Shown: piece by piece, positions 31,300 through 42,644 of the stretch
Position numbering within the stretch: the first letter of the stretch is position 1
Layout of the letters: every line of letters starts with the position of its first letter
Source: Fistulifera solaris
Lineage: Eukaryota > Bacillariophyta > Bacillariophyceae > Naviculales > Stauroneidaceae
Length of the DNA: 64,000 nucleotides
Direction: 5' to 3'
NCBI GenBank assembly: GCA_030295235.1
Contig: AP026153.1
Span: 124,001 to 188,000, forward strand
Translations under genes and position numbers: made by a program
The notes under the pieces: model-generated
The model's database searches: none
Told to the model about the DNA's origin: nothing
Seen by the model: only the letters and a program-made list of their open reading frames with translations

Positions 31300-34200
31300 A
31301 TGCGGCAATCTTGTCTATCGTTGTCGTCCTTTGTCTTAGCCCTCGGCTGTTTGCTCTGTATTGTGGGCTCCAAGGTGCGAGCCGATACAGGAGAAGTCAC
31401 TGTAGCGCAACAACAACTAATATTTCTACAAAACGCTTGCCCACAAGAACTTCGCTGCCCTGGAGGGACCCGGCGGAGACCCAACTTTATCTTATGCCAT
31501 CCGACTCGCAATCAAGAAATTTGCTCGGCCTTTTCGCTGATCCGAAGAAGCATGGGATATCAATGCGGGAAATGTCCTCCGACGCCACAGTGTTCCCCTC
31601 AAACCGGAGTCGTCGCCGTGCCGACAATCCCCGAAATAGCCGGACGCCGACAAATCAGTTTAAACGCCGTTCCTCATTTGTGTATCTTGTGGAAAGTCAC
31701 CAACCGCAGTCGGCAACCTGTCGCCCGATCGTATCAAGGATTCGATTGGGAGTTGTATGGTCCGGACGCCAGCTCCAACTCCTTAACGTGTGCGGCCGGC
31801 AACTGTACCATCGCGATGCCACCTTCGGCCGACAATGTTCGTTACGAACTGCTTACCGTGGTGGCTCGACATGACGATACTCCAGCGCGTTTCTTAGAGC
31901 AAGCTACCTTTGGAGCTACACGGAGTGACTTATCTTCTTTCCCTGTCAACTATACACGATGGTTACGAAATCAAATCAACAACGTGCCTCCTTCGTATCA
32001 TCGCGAGTATTACCGGCGTCGCTTGAATCACCGTTTTGAACACGCGTCACCGCAGGGCATCGTCACGCATCCGTGTCAAGTCGGCACCCGGTATCGGCGG
32101 TACGCATTTAGTGACAAAGATCGAAACGATCAGTTGCAAATACGGACTGTCGGAAGTAACAAAGTATTTTTGGTGGATGGTCAGATTCGGACCGTACTCC
32201 CTGCAGAAACTACCGCAACGCTCTGGGATGGAGCCAATCGAGCGATTGCGGATGGCGTGTACACAATGTGCCGCAAGATTGACAACTACATCGGCACCGC
32301 GTGGAGAATAATACACCGAGGGTCATGTACCGAAGTCTTTCATACATCGCCCTCGCAGAACACCGCCGCGAATAAGAGAGTTTTGGGAGTACCTCCCGTC
32401 TTTTTTTACAAGCAATATTCCGCCTGATTTGCCGGTGGTGTCCTTGGATGGGAATGTTGTCGAATGGGATAACTTTTTGTACGCTTCGACTGATCGACCA
32501 CAGGAATTGATGGTAGTGAAACAAATGAATCAGCCCGTCTGTTCGAGCATCCCCGAGACAGTCACCCGTGATGTTGAAACAGTCGTCGGAATATACAAAG
32601 GTCGATATTATCTGCACGACAGTCGCTTTATTCTCGAAGAAAACACTTTACAAGTACCGTATGCGGACGGAGGTAGTGCGCTCGTTCAACAATCCTTGTC
32701 GCAAACAGATGATGAACGATTTCATGTGTCCTGCGGCAATGTGGCACCTACGATCGATAATGAACAATACTGCCGAATGGTACCGGTTGAGCAGTTGGCA
32801 AACAACGTTTGCACCTCCGGCGACACTATCTCGACTGAAAGCATCACTTTGACTCAGGAAACTTTGGAAGAAGTCTACATGGCCGGAGGGCGCTATTTGT
32901 ATGTTGTGACGGGATTGCGTCAAGATGAGTTTTTGTTGCATGATCCTCCGTGCTCTCCAGGCACAACATCGCGTTGGCTCAAACTACAAACATGCCCGAC
33001 TACGACGACCCCACTTCAAAGCGATACGATTACCGTGTTGCGACAGCTTTTGACTAGCAGCACTGACTTGCATCCCTTTTTGAGAGACGTTCTGTTCCCT
33101 ACTCTAGGCTCAGCATGCCATTCAAATGATCGAAATACGTACGACATGGTTGTACGATTGACAAATGGCGAGTGTTGGCAAAATATACATCCTGCTAATT
33201 ACCAAGTTTACGATTTCACCAATTGGGTAACAAATCATCCGGGAGGACCTGCTGCCATTGAGCATTTTTTTGACGGAAAGCTTCACCCTTTTCTATCCAG
33301 GCAACCACGAAATGATGCGATGGAATGAGAATTCACCAGTCCATCTAGTGGAAATAGGACGTTTTATGGACACTATAGATGTTCAAGAAGGCAGTCCCGT
33401 GGCTGACTCACTGTCCACGTTACTGCTTCAAGATGATCTGGAAGGCTCCACTCTGCTTTGCGGTAGTCCATCAGAAGTTGCCAACGATCTTACTTTGGGC
33501 GGGAGCATGTATCGAGGAGCTTTCGACGCGATGACAAATTACAATCGGACCACCCTCACAGAAGACTTAGAACGCCAGCGAACGAGTATCTGGTTGGAAA
33601 TGGCATTACGCGCACCTGATACGCTCCGACAGAAGGTCGCATGGATCTTGTCACAAATTCTTGTGGTAAGTCCAGACGCGATCGAAACGTACTGGAATAC
33701 TGAGCAGTTTCTGCACTATTACGACATATTTGTGAGGAACGCTTTCGGCAACTATCGAGATGTCCTGAAGCAAGTAGCATACAGCCCTCTCATGGCAGAA
33801 ATGCTCAGGTGAGTGAGAATTGTTGTGAAATGAGCTTCATTAGCCTCATCTGCTAACACCCCTGTTTCTGTCTCGCAATGCTAGTTACCAAAATGGTCAT
33901 TCTACGCAATATGTGTATCATACCAAACGACGCCTAGAGTACGCTGATGAGAACTTTGCTCGCGAGCTCGCCCAGTTGTTTAGCACCGGACTCGTGCCCT
34001 TGCGCCTAGATGGAAGTGTTGTACCGGCTGGTTCGACAACGTATACTAACGATGATATCGCGGAATATGCTCGACTGTGGACGGGCCTGGTCCGTCAACG
34101 TCGTCGAGGAAACATCGAAGATTCCGTGCAGGCGGGGCGCAATCAAATTGATCCCATGCGCATCAACGTTCAAGTAAAAGACGTCTTTCCTAAAATGGGC

Positions 34201-37200
34201 TTGCAGAGGCAGTATGTTGGTGATGGCATTGCTCGATGTGTCGATTTACCTTCTCAGCACCATCTCCAAAAAGGAGCTGTATACCGCTTACTTGGAACCA
34301 CGCCGAGTCCACGGCTGTTGCACCAACCTGCCTCGTGGTCGAGTGATCATTCAGTATCTAGAATACGACTGAGTCGTGCATCTCCTCTTTTACGGCTTTG
34401 TGTCAAGTCGGTGCCAACTCAACTTGCTCGTATCCTGCTGTTGTGGTCTTGCCGCGAACTTTGCCATGCAGCGACGAAAACTACTGCAATATTGTCCCCC
34501 GCATTTTGGAAGTCGATGCCGGCATTTACTATGAGTACACTCAACCTTCATGTGTGCAAATGGCATTTTACAACAACGGTGTCGTTCAATCATCCTTGAC
34601 ATCAACCCATTGCGCCGATCCGTTAATGGCGAACGGCGCAGTAGCATGCTGCCGTACTGGGAGCGATGCTGTCGATTGAGTCGCTCCAGATTCGCGGGCG
34701 AACTCCTCACACGTAATGCTGCGCGACAGCTTTGCCAAAATGCTGGACTCGATCTGTGTGACCGACCAAAATGCACTTCTGCTTTCAAAGAGAACAAAGC
34801 ATGCGATGACACTTTGGGATACTGGACGAATACTCCTTGCAGAGGATTAGCTGCGAAGGTTGATGTTGAGGGGCGTGTAGCCATTGTTCATAGTACTGTT
34901 GGCGACGCAGCTATCTATTATTCTGTCGAAGACGACACCAAGACATTTTTCCGTGTGGATTGGAATCGCCTTGATTTCGTTAGCGCATACGCAAGCACTT
35001 GTACCCAAGCCGGGTGTGTTCGGGAAGCCTCAGATAATATGTGCGTGTGCCCTGTGACTGTTGAAGAGCGTGTCGTCTTTCTAGATCCGGTGACGAATCC
35101 TCCCAACAAAAATGATATTCTCGATAAATTAAAGATCGGTGCCTTTGCTCCGATGTCAGCTAGCGTTACACTAGCAAATGGCGTCGTATGGTATCCCAAT
35201 GAACGTGTGTTCGAGCTCACCGACGACGTGGGGCGAAAGCAGTATCGAGCAAACCTGGAGTCTCGCGTTAAAGTGGGAAGCAGCACGTTGTGGTTTCGCA
35301 ATCCTCCCCATTTCATGTCGCTTACATTGCCTGAGAAACGTGATGCGGTCTATGAAATAGAGGCTGGATTGGATCATTTCTTTGTAAGTGCGATCGTTGC
35401 GTCCATATCAAATGCATAATCACCGCCCACTTACCTTCTCTGGAACACCACTTGCATCCATAGTATCACCCGAATACAGCACCATTTTTAGCGCTTCGTT
35501 TTTTACAGCGTTTCGGATTTTCCAACCCGTCACCCAGCTTCATCGAGTCAGTAGCAAAAGCATTTATTGCGGGTCGCTATACTACTACTGATGGTACTGT
35601 CTTTGGTAGCGGCTCATACGGTGACTTGAGTGCAATGGTAACATCTATCTTATTAGATCGGGAGAGCCGATCTCCCATCTTGGACTATGACCCTACATTC
35701 GGCTCAGTGCTTGAACCCTTTGGAAAGTATGTAAAAGTTTTGCGGGCACTAGAGTGGCAAGCCGATCGAGACGATCCACATATTCGTCTCCGGGCTGATC
35801 TCCAAGACTGGATCGGACAAGAAGCACATCGATTGCCCAGCGTGTTTTCCTTCTTCCTTCCAGAGTACTCGCCTCCCGGCCCCTTGGGGAGTGCTGGAAT
35901 GGTGTGCCCCGAATGCCAAGTAATGACAGGGCCGAAATCATTGGCTTTGATGAATGGATTGGCCAGTTTGATCAAATACGGACACGATAATGCTTACGGC
36001 GGATTCGGCTTTGGGCGAGGTGGTGATGAGCATCGGCGATCTCTAGGAAACTTTGCTCAATATTCAAATGGCCGATTAACATACGCTCCATCTACAGGAA
36101 TGACTTCTGCAAACATCGTTGAGGAATTGTCGACATTATTGACGGCGGGGCGGCTTTGGAAAGAAAAGGGTCAAGAATTAGTTCAAATATATGATGAACT
36201 CATGGCTAAAACTAGTTCTCGACAACAAAGTGTCATTTTGCTTCAGCAAATCATGACATCCACACCAGAATTTCATACCAATACAGTTGCGCGCCGCACA
36301 GCTACGAATAGCCGGCCTGGCGGCGCACGGGCGCCTTCTTCTTCCTCCGACTACAAAGCAGTGATTTACATACAGTTGAATGGAGGCTATGATTCATTTA
36401 ACTTGCTAGTGCCAAATCAATGTTCCGGCAAAAATGCTGCCGGGGTTCCGGTTCATACTCAGTATGATGAAGAACGTGGTATCCTGGCCTTAAATGCAGG
36501 AGAGCGTTCCCTAAAGATTCAAGTGAATGTGACGAAGAATACCAAATGGCCACAACCTTGCAGTGAGTTTGTAATCCACGATGAGATGCGACTTTTGAGA
36601 CAATTGTATCAGAGCGGTGAATTAATCTTTTGGCAAACACGGGGATGTTGGACGCGAAAAGCACTACGCCTTCCAATTATCGTTCTACACGCATGCAGCT
36701 ATTTGCTCATAACGCTATGATCCGCGAAAACCAAGCCGTTGATGCACGGGCACAAGCGCCTGGGTCTGGTGTGCTCGGACGACTGGCATCACGACTATCT
36801 TCCAAAGGTCTATCCACGAATTCTATCTCAATTGACAGTCCGTCGGTTGTAACGGAACCTCGACGTGGCCAAGTTCCTGCACCTTTGGTTATTAGTCGAA
36901 ATGGGGTGTCGGTCTTGGATCGAAAGCCCTCGGCTGAAGCGTCCATTAATGTGACGAAATACATGGAATCAGTCAATCGTTACAATCTTGACGAATACAA
37001 CTCGTACTTTGCCCAAACGTGGTCGCAACAGCTAATGGATGGTGCACGACAAGCAGAAGAATGGAAGGACTATTTGGACAGCGTTACCCTCGGTAGTCAT
37101 TGGCCCAGCTTGTTGCCAGAATACGGTTTGAAGTTCGCTGTCACGTCCAAAGTCATTGCGAGCCGAGCGGAACGCAAGGTGAACAGGGAGTTTTTCTTCG

Positions 37201-37688
37201 TTGATTGGTCCGGATGGGATCACCACGCTGACATGAAAGAGCGCATCCGTCCTATGTTTCAAGATCTCAACGAAGGACTGAGATGGCTTGTAGACGAATT
37301 AAAGTTACAAGGCGCATGGGAGGATGTTGCTATTGTAATCAGCTCCGATTTCGGTAGAACAATAACGGGCAACAGTGGACAAGGATCAGATCACGCATGG
37401 GGCGGTAATTACTGGATAATGGGAGGTGACATTGATGGTGGCAAGATTGTGGGCCGTTACCCGGATGATTTGACTCGTAATGGTCCGCTAAATATTGGTC
37501 GCGGTCGTCTTATTCCGACGACGAGTTGGGACGCGGTGTGGAATGGGGTAGCGGAATGGATGGGTGCAACGTCTCCGGAAGACTTAGACTTTTGCCTTCC
37601 CAACCGCAATTCCGTAGACGGAGGGACTGCAAGTGAATTTACCCCATTGTTAGGAGCAACTGACTTGTTCCATAAAGCAGCGGCTTGA
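31300..37688 (+). CDS. Giant secreted DUF1800 - cytochrome b5-like - DUF1501 fusion protein
   Basis: Three exons, 31300-33808, 33885-35383 and 35464-37688, about 2,076 residues. A signal peptide (LSSFVLALGCLLCIVGS) is followed by a Cys-rich segment. DUF1800 starts with FLEQATFG near residue 195, continues with DTLRQKVAWILSQILVVS, NAFGNYRDVLKQVAYSPLM, DENFARELAQLFSTGL and YTNDDIAEYARLWTG, and ends with HPNTAPFLALRFLQRFG and GDLSAMVTSILLD. Between its first helix and the core is a large insert carrying VYDFTNWVTNHPGG and a second His about 23 residues on (cytochrome b5 pattern). A further Cys-rich insert follows YARLWTG. DUF1501 occupies 36350-37680: YIQLNGGYDSFNLLVP, LANTGMLD, DWSGWDHHADM, VIVISSDFGRT-like and GSDHAWGG. 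Six one-base breaks (near 32404, 33290, 34270, 34369, 34675, 36629) net to minus two and restore 6,231 nt. In bacteria DUF1800 and DUF1501 genes are commonly adjacent; here they are fused. Confidence 0.8.
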
Positions 37689-38304
37689 TGAAGCGCTCAC
37701 GGGTTCCGCTCGTCATAGCCTGCCCAATTTTTTCATAGTTTAAAGCATAACGAATTAAGAGTAAAGAAATACTAGGCTTTCTTCAGATCTTTTGAGCGTT
37801 GATACTTCGAACTTCAGTAGACATTTCTATTCGATTACCCAAAGCGCTTTTCTTGCTCGGCTCTTGGAACACTCCACTTAGCGTATCCGTTTTTATCAAG
37901 GTTGAGCTGGAGGCGCAGTAAACTCGTGATCAAATGTGTCGATGTGTTATTACTCCGGAGTATTTCATTTTTCGTGACTGGATTTTTCAAGACTTTCTAA
38001 GTAACTTTACCAACGGATTGTTGGAGAGCATCGAGACAGTAGTTTGTACAAAACTGATGTATGCCTGATACTGTACCGTCTCCTAACGATGTTTTTTTTT
38101 ATATAGCAAGAAAATTCATCAGTACTGATACAATCTATCATTCAGACTAAGTGTAAAGTGTAGACTACGCAGCGCGCCGAGACTTCCATTTTCCATTTAT
38201 TTCTTTGAATTTAGCGATCGCTTTCACAAATTTTGACATCATTCTTTTTCTACAATCGCCACAACAAAGCTTCCATTCTCAGCAAAACAAAACCGATTTA
38301 AGCA
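37689..38304. other. Intergenic region
   Basis: No supported gene. It holds the 3'UTR of the fusion gene and the promoter of the next gene. A 12-bp palindrome TACTCCGGAGTA is at 37951-37962; the same string occurs at 16852-16863. Confidence 0.5.
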
Positions 38305-39547
38305 ATGGAGATTAACGAAGCGAATCTGTTGAAGCTGAAGCAAGCGACGGGAGCGCTTAATGCACCGCCAATGCGCGCGTCGTCGCGTCGGTCTTCCTAT
38401 TCATCGTATTGGATGCCTACCTTTTCGGACGACGAAGACGAAAAGAAGTCTAACAAATTGAACTCATGGAAACCCGACAATCAAAAGGAGCGTAATTTGA
38501 GAGAATGGAACAACAAGGGTAGCTTTCAGAGTGCAAAGGATAGCATTCGTGGAAGTGGAAACTTCGATGGCCCTGAAAACATCCGACCGCAACGCTCCTT
38601 CGGCAACGAGCCTGATAATGACGAAGACCAGACAATTCTCACCAAGAGCAGTCGTCCGACAACAATTCACATTCCCAAGGACGCGCTTCGAGAACACCTG
38701 AACGACACGGCTACGTACCACACCAAAAAGACGATCGCCTCGGGTAAATCGTCAAACTCAAAAGTATCCAAGAACTCCAAGACATCGAAAACATCTCAGA
38801 CTTCTCATCAGATGTCCAAAGCTTCAGCCAATTACTCCAAGTCAGCTTCGACGCAGCAGATTGCGCTGTTCGGCGCCAACACGAAGACTGGGCACTGCTT
38901 TCTGCGCTTGGCATTGGACGCGGGCTACCGTGTCCGCACCATGGATGCGACCGACATTTCGCAATCATCTTTGCGTAAATGCAAGACAATGCAACACGCT
39001 CTGCGTAATGCTACATTTGTAGTTTGTTTTTGTCCCGACATTCTTCCAAAGCTCTATCCTTTGATGAAGAAAGAAGAGGGAATTCAGGTATTTCTGTACC
39101 AGGTCAGTTCCATGAGTAGTATTTTCGGTTGAAGTCGATGAAATGTGTTACTAACACCTTTCATTTTAGGCTTCCTCACTTTGCACGGATGTGAGCGGTG
39201 ATATTCCTATTCTTGCTAAGGTACTGAATGCCGTGTCGCAAGTTCGACGAAGAAAAGATCTGCACAACGATGCCGTAAATTTCATTGGCCGAGAGCACGG
39301 CATGTTAGCTCCTACACACGATGACGACAATGTCTCGGAAGAAAAGCTCCCGCATTTTTCTTTCATTGTGACCCGTCCCACCGTGTTGCTCAGAGACGGA
39401 CCTTCATCGCGCAAATTGGCACCCTCAAAATCGCAGCCTGGTCCTTTGCCTATTTCCTACATTGACTTGGCGGAATTTAGTCTGAATGCATTGCGGAACG
39501 AAAAGCTTTACAACACTTGTCCCTACGTTGTAGCCGATAGCTTCTGA
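38305..39547 (+). CDS. Protein with disordered Ser/Lys-rich N-terminus and Rossmann-like domain
   Basis: Exons 38305-39102 and 39170-39547, 391 residues, intron in phase 0 after LYQ. The first ~185 residues are polar and low in hydrophobics, ending in a repetitive SKNSKTSKTSQTSHQ stretch. The second half starts with QIALFGANTKTGHCFLRLAL, which fits a nucleotide-binding beta-alpha turn with G-x(5)-G spacing as in NmrA-like NAD(P)-binding proteins, followed by a strand (YRVRTMDAT). Strands later on (FVVCFCPD, HFSFIVTRPTVLL) fit a Rossmann-like fold. There is no catalytic YxxxK, so a regulatory or structural role is as likely as enzymatic activity. Family unknown. Confidence 0.6.
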
Positions 39548-39742
39548 GTCAAGAGTACCTTCCACCCTACGCGCCACAGCCTCATCTCATGTTTTCACCG
39601 CATGCACCCTCCAAACTACGACTATACCACGGCAGCGAAAGAGCATCAACAAAATATATACACAATTGCTCAGTACTAATCAAATTTATCAAACCTTTTA
39701 CTTTTTACGTAGTTTCACATCTTTCACAAATAATAGTGACGA

Positions 39743-40582
39743 TTACGTGCATGTCACGCTTACACCTTCCGTTGGTTTGGTGGCAGCGATTTGAACATTG
39801 ACAATGGTTCCGACGGACTGTGATACTTTGCAGCTCTCCTCCACTGACCCTGCTTGATTCGCAAAGCAAGTCTCCGTGGACGGCTGTGGAGGAACATTTC
39901 CTACATCACCAAACGCCACCCACAAGGACAAGTCTCCTCCTGCGACGGCGGCCGTCTTGCACTCCACTTCCTGACCACTTGCCACCGCAATACAATAGTT
40001 CTGAATCTCTCCAAAGGCCAAATCGAACGTATCACTAGCAACCCCCTTTGTGAGAGTGTCGCCACTGCATGCCGTGCTTCCATCCTGAACGCACATGATT
40101 TGGACACGGTTGGCCTGACTGTCGGAGCTGGCCACGTTAGCGACGATGGTATCGGTCGTGGAGGTGACCACGCACGCAATGCGACCATTTTTCTGATTGG
40201 CGACACAGAGTTCTGTGCCTTCGGCGTCTTTGATGGACAGGGTCAATTTGCCCAAATTGTTGCGACTCGTCACGGCACACTGTACAATGGCTTCCGGTTC
40301 CGAGTCGGTGTTGCCCTCCAACAATCCGCTCAAACAAAAGTTTTGAGAAGTTCCCGGATTCAGATCTAAGCGACGGCTACTAATAACGCCGTCTTGCAAC
40401 TGAATGCCTCCGAATTCGACACATTTCTCGGCTCTCCTTCCGCCATCACACAGATCTATTCGGGAAATCAAGGAAAAAATTTGCAAGTCACGGGGTTCCT
40501 CGACGATTTCGCCGGTGCTGCTTCGCGCCAAGAAGATGCTTGCCGTGATGGCCGTGGTAAGGATAGAAAGAGCACGATGCAT
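39743..40582 (-). CDS. Secreted protein with two related beta-rich domains
   Basis: Protein of 279 residues with an N-terminal signal peptide (LSILTTAITASIFLARSS). The body contains two similar units. Unit 1 has FCLSGLLEG, VQCAVTS, LGKLTLSIKDAEG, TELCVANQ and IACVVTS. Unit 2 has YCIAVASGQ, VECKTAA, GGDLSLWVAFGD, TETCFANQAG and EESCKVSQSVG. Each unit has a repeated order of cysteines and short strands, like bacterial pre-peptidase C-terminal type beta sandwiches, though I would not name the family. No membrane anchor. It is convergent with the Rossmann-like gene (195 bp apart). Function unknown. Confidence 0.65.
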   Translation of the reverse strand: MHRALSILTTAITASIFLARSSTGEIVEEPRDLQIFSLISRIDLCDGGRRAEKCVEFGGIQLQDGVISSRRLDLNPGTSQNFCLSGLLEGNTDSEPEAIVQCAVTSRNNLGKLTLSIKDAEGTELCVANQKNGRIACVVTSTTDTIVANVASSDSQANRVQIMCVQDGSTACSGDTLTKGVASDTFDLAFGEIQNYCIAVASGQEVECKTAAVAGGDLSLWVAFGDVGNVPPQPSTETCFANQAGSVEESCKVSQSVGTIVNVQIAATKPTEGVSVTCT

Positions 40583-41058
40583 ATTGTTGTAATGTTAGGA
40601 TACAAGAAGCTCAATGGAGGAGTTTATTGCAGTGATTCAAGTTTACAAAATGTCGAGCCGACGAAGAAGCCCTTTTCCCTTTTCTCTTTCCGCTCGCTCA
40701 ATTTCTCAACGGCTGATCTCCATAACCATGAGGCCCTTTGTACAATAATGACTAAAAGAATATCACTATAAGCAAGAAAGTAAAAGAAACAGTTAACGCA
40801 TTTTGCTTTACCAGTACAGTTACAGTAGTATCGTGGTCATTTTAAGGGTCATTACTCTTCAACAATTTGTTGGAGTGTGCCAGGGGCCAGGGTGCCGTTG
40901 CACTTTTTATTTAACCTCAACCTTAAACCTATTGGAGCTTGTGTATGACTTTTTCGCTCGCACGACGACGCACGACGCGACGACGATAGAACAAACAACA
41001 GAGCACACAACGTCCTTTATGTTTCTTGTTGCATTGCGTATAGTAATATGATTCGACG
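40583..41058. other. Shared promoter region between divergent genes
   Basis: No gene. It separates the minus-strand secreted protein gene from the plus-strand membrane protein gene, so both 5' flanks lie here. The stretch 40955-41005 is rich in ACGACG repeats. Nothing else is recognisable. Confidence 0.55.
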
Positions 41059-42222
41059 ATGAATCGATTTTCACTTTGTCGACATTCGTTGTTTCTTTCA
41101 ATCTGCCTGCTGTTGTGGAATGGGAGCGCACAGTCGCAAAGTGTCACTCAAAAAACTACCACCTGGCCTATGCCTCGGTTCACCTTAAAGTTTATTGCCA
41201 TTGATGATGCCTTGAATCTGACCGAAACGGAATTTTACCTAAAATCAACATTAGAAATTCATCTACAAAATGATTTGATGAAATTCAAAGACTTGGCGGC
41301 GTTGTGGGAATTGGTCGAACTAGCACTACAAACGCCGTCGCTCGATCGTACGTTCCTGGGAAATGAATCGGGCATCCCGGTCTCGCTGTTGCGAACCGAT
41401 TGGAGTGGTTCGATGTTGATGACACTCAAAAATGACACGATTGACAATGAGTTGTTGTCGGAAGCCGATCGCACGGATCAGGCGCGGTGGACCGAAAGCG
41501 TTTACATGGCGTTGCAGGGCGAATCCTTGTTTGAACTGCTGCGCACGTGGGGCAATCATCCCGTCTTGCAAAATGTCATTGCCAAAGTACAAGTGGAAAA
41601 CGCGGATGGCACAATATTGGACGAAGCAAACATTGCCGATGCCTTTCCGCCGCCCCCGCCGCCTCCGAAAAAACGTCTTTTTACGAAGCAAAGTATTATT
41701 ATGACAGTCATTATTATGGCCGTCATGGCGGTAATCATGCTGTTGTGTTGGCTGTGCAAGAAACGACGGGCAAAGAAATTAGAAGAGAAGCAACGTCTCG
41801 AACGCCGCGAAAAGTGGAATAAATTGAAAGAACGCCGCGATCGAGAACGCGCCGAAAAGAAAGCGAAGGAACTGGCGCAACAACAACCCGGTACGGAAGA
41901 ATGGATGGATGAAATGACCAAGTCTTTAACCAGTATTCCTGTACGAGATACTTCGCATCTATCAAAACAAAGTTCGATGGGTAAATTGAATCGGCAATCG
42001 AGTTTGCATCGATCTGGAGATTTTTTACAAGGCAGTATGGATAGTTTATACGCCATTCCGGAATCGGAGGAGAGTTCCTCACAATTTACAACGCCCATGA
42101 CGAGTCCTATGTCGAGCCCACGGAAAAGACCCGTACTGCGATTCGACGAAGAAGATTTCAGCGTCGATGAAGGAGACGAGGATGAAGATGATTCTATCTC
42201 CGCAAACGCCATGTATATGTAA
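41059..42222 (+). CDS. Type I single-pass membrane protein, unknown function
   Basis: Single exon, 387 residues. Signal peptide (LFLSICLLLWNGSAQS), an ectodomain of about 185 residues with two or three N-glycosylation sites (NLT, NES, NDT), a proline run (FPPPPPPPKK), then one membrane segment at about residues 214-234 (IIMTVIIMAVMAVIMLLCWL). A strongly basic stop-transfer stretch and an Arg/Lys/Glu-rich helix follow. The cytosolic tail is Ser-rich (SSMGKLNRQSSLHRSG) and ends in an acidic cluster (DEGDEDEDD). The Ser-rich R-x-x-S repeats could be kinase sites. Topology resembles receptor-like or adhesion proteins. No known domain is seen in the ectodomain. Confidence 0.65.
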   Translation: MNRFSLCRHSLFLSICLLLWNGSAQSQSVTQKTTTWPMPRFTLKFIAIDDALNLTETEFYLKSTLEIHLQNDLMKFKDLAALWELVELALQTPSLDRTFLGNESGIPVSLLRTDWSGSMLMTLKNDTIDNELLSEADRTDQARWTESVYMALQGESLFELLRTWGNHPVLQNVIAKVQVENADGTILDEANIADAFPPPPPPPKKRLFTKQSIIMTVIIMAVMAVIMLLCWLCKKRRAKKLEEKQRLERREKWNKLKERRDRERAEKKAKELAQQQPGTEEWMDEMTKSLTSIPVRDTSHLSKQSSMGKLNRQSSLHRSGDFLQGSMDSLYAIPESEESSSQFTTPMTSPMSSPRKRPVLRFDEEDFSVDEGDEDEDDSISANAMYM

Positions 42223-42347
42223 TGAATCCTATTTAGAAATGTAATATATGGAATAGTATTCCTAGATCTACCGTTACATTGGATTAAGTAGCTTATTAGC
42301 TCAGTTTGAAAGCGTGACTCTACTTATCAAAAAGAAAGAGCGCTCTC

Positions 42348-42644
42348 TTAGGCATCCAGTCCTTCAGCTTCCCACAAATCTTGTAAAATATCCACCATTT
42401 GCGGTAACGGCACCGGTTGTGGAAAAAATCGTGGCTCTGCCATTTGTGTATGAGTGAATATCACGTCAATGATTTCATCTACATTCAACGAAGTCGCTTG
42501 TCGTTGGGGCAGTTGCTCGGCGGTTTTCTTGTGGCACCATTGTTGTCGATTGCTTTCCCATAATTGTAGCCCTTTATTTTGAAAGCGATTTCTCTCTTCT
42601 CTGTCGTTACTTTGAATACTACTAGGACTGGCTGGTGAAGACAT
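42348..42644 (-). CDS. Small protein with Gag1-like clamp domain (DUF4050)
   Basis: Protein of 98 residues. It contains the DUF4050/Gag1-clamp pattern: GLQLWESNRQQW in the first half, and near the end the diagnostic FFPQPVPLPQMVDILQDLWE with a following GL. Known family members in fungi and plants are longer and have this clamp at the C-terminus; in fission yeast Gag1 is linked to TORC1 control. The protein here is little more than the domain. It is convergent with the membrane protein gene (125 bp between stops). Start ATG at 42644 has no upstream in-frame alternative that I favour. Confidence 0.7.
   Translation of the reverse strand: MSSPASPSSIQSNDREERNRFQNKGLQLWESNRQQWCHKKTAEQLPQRQATSLNVDEIIDVIFTHTQMAEPRFFPQPVPLPQMVDILQDLWEAEGLDA

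Noticed and set aside
31300-37688. Reading the fusion gene as a true pseudogene because of six frame breaks
   Set aside because: Breaks of the same type hit eIF4A and other core genes here; splice sites and motifs are intact, and one-base corrections restore a whole number of codons.
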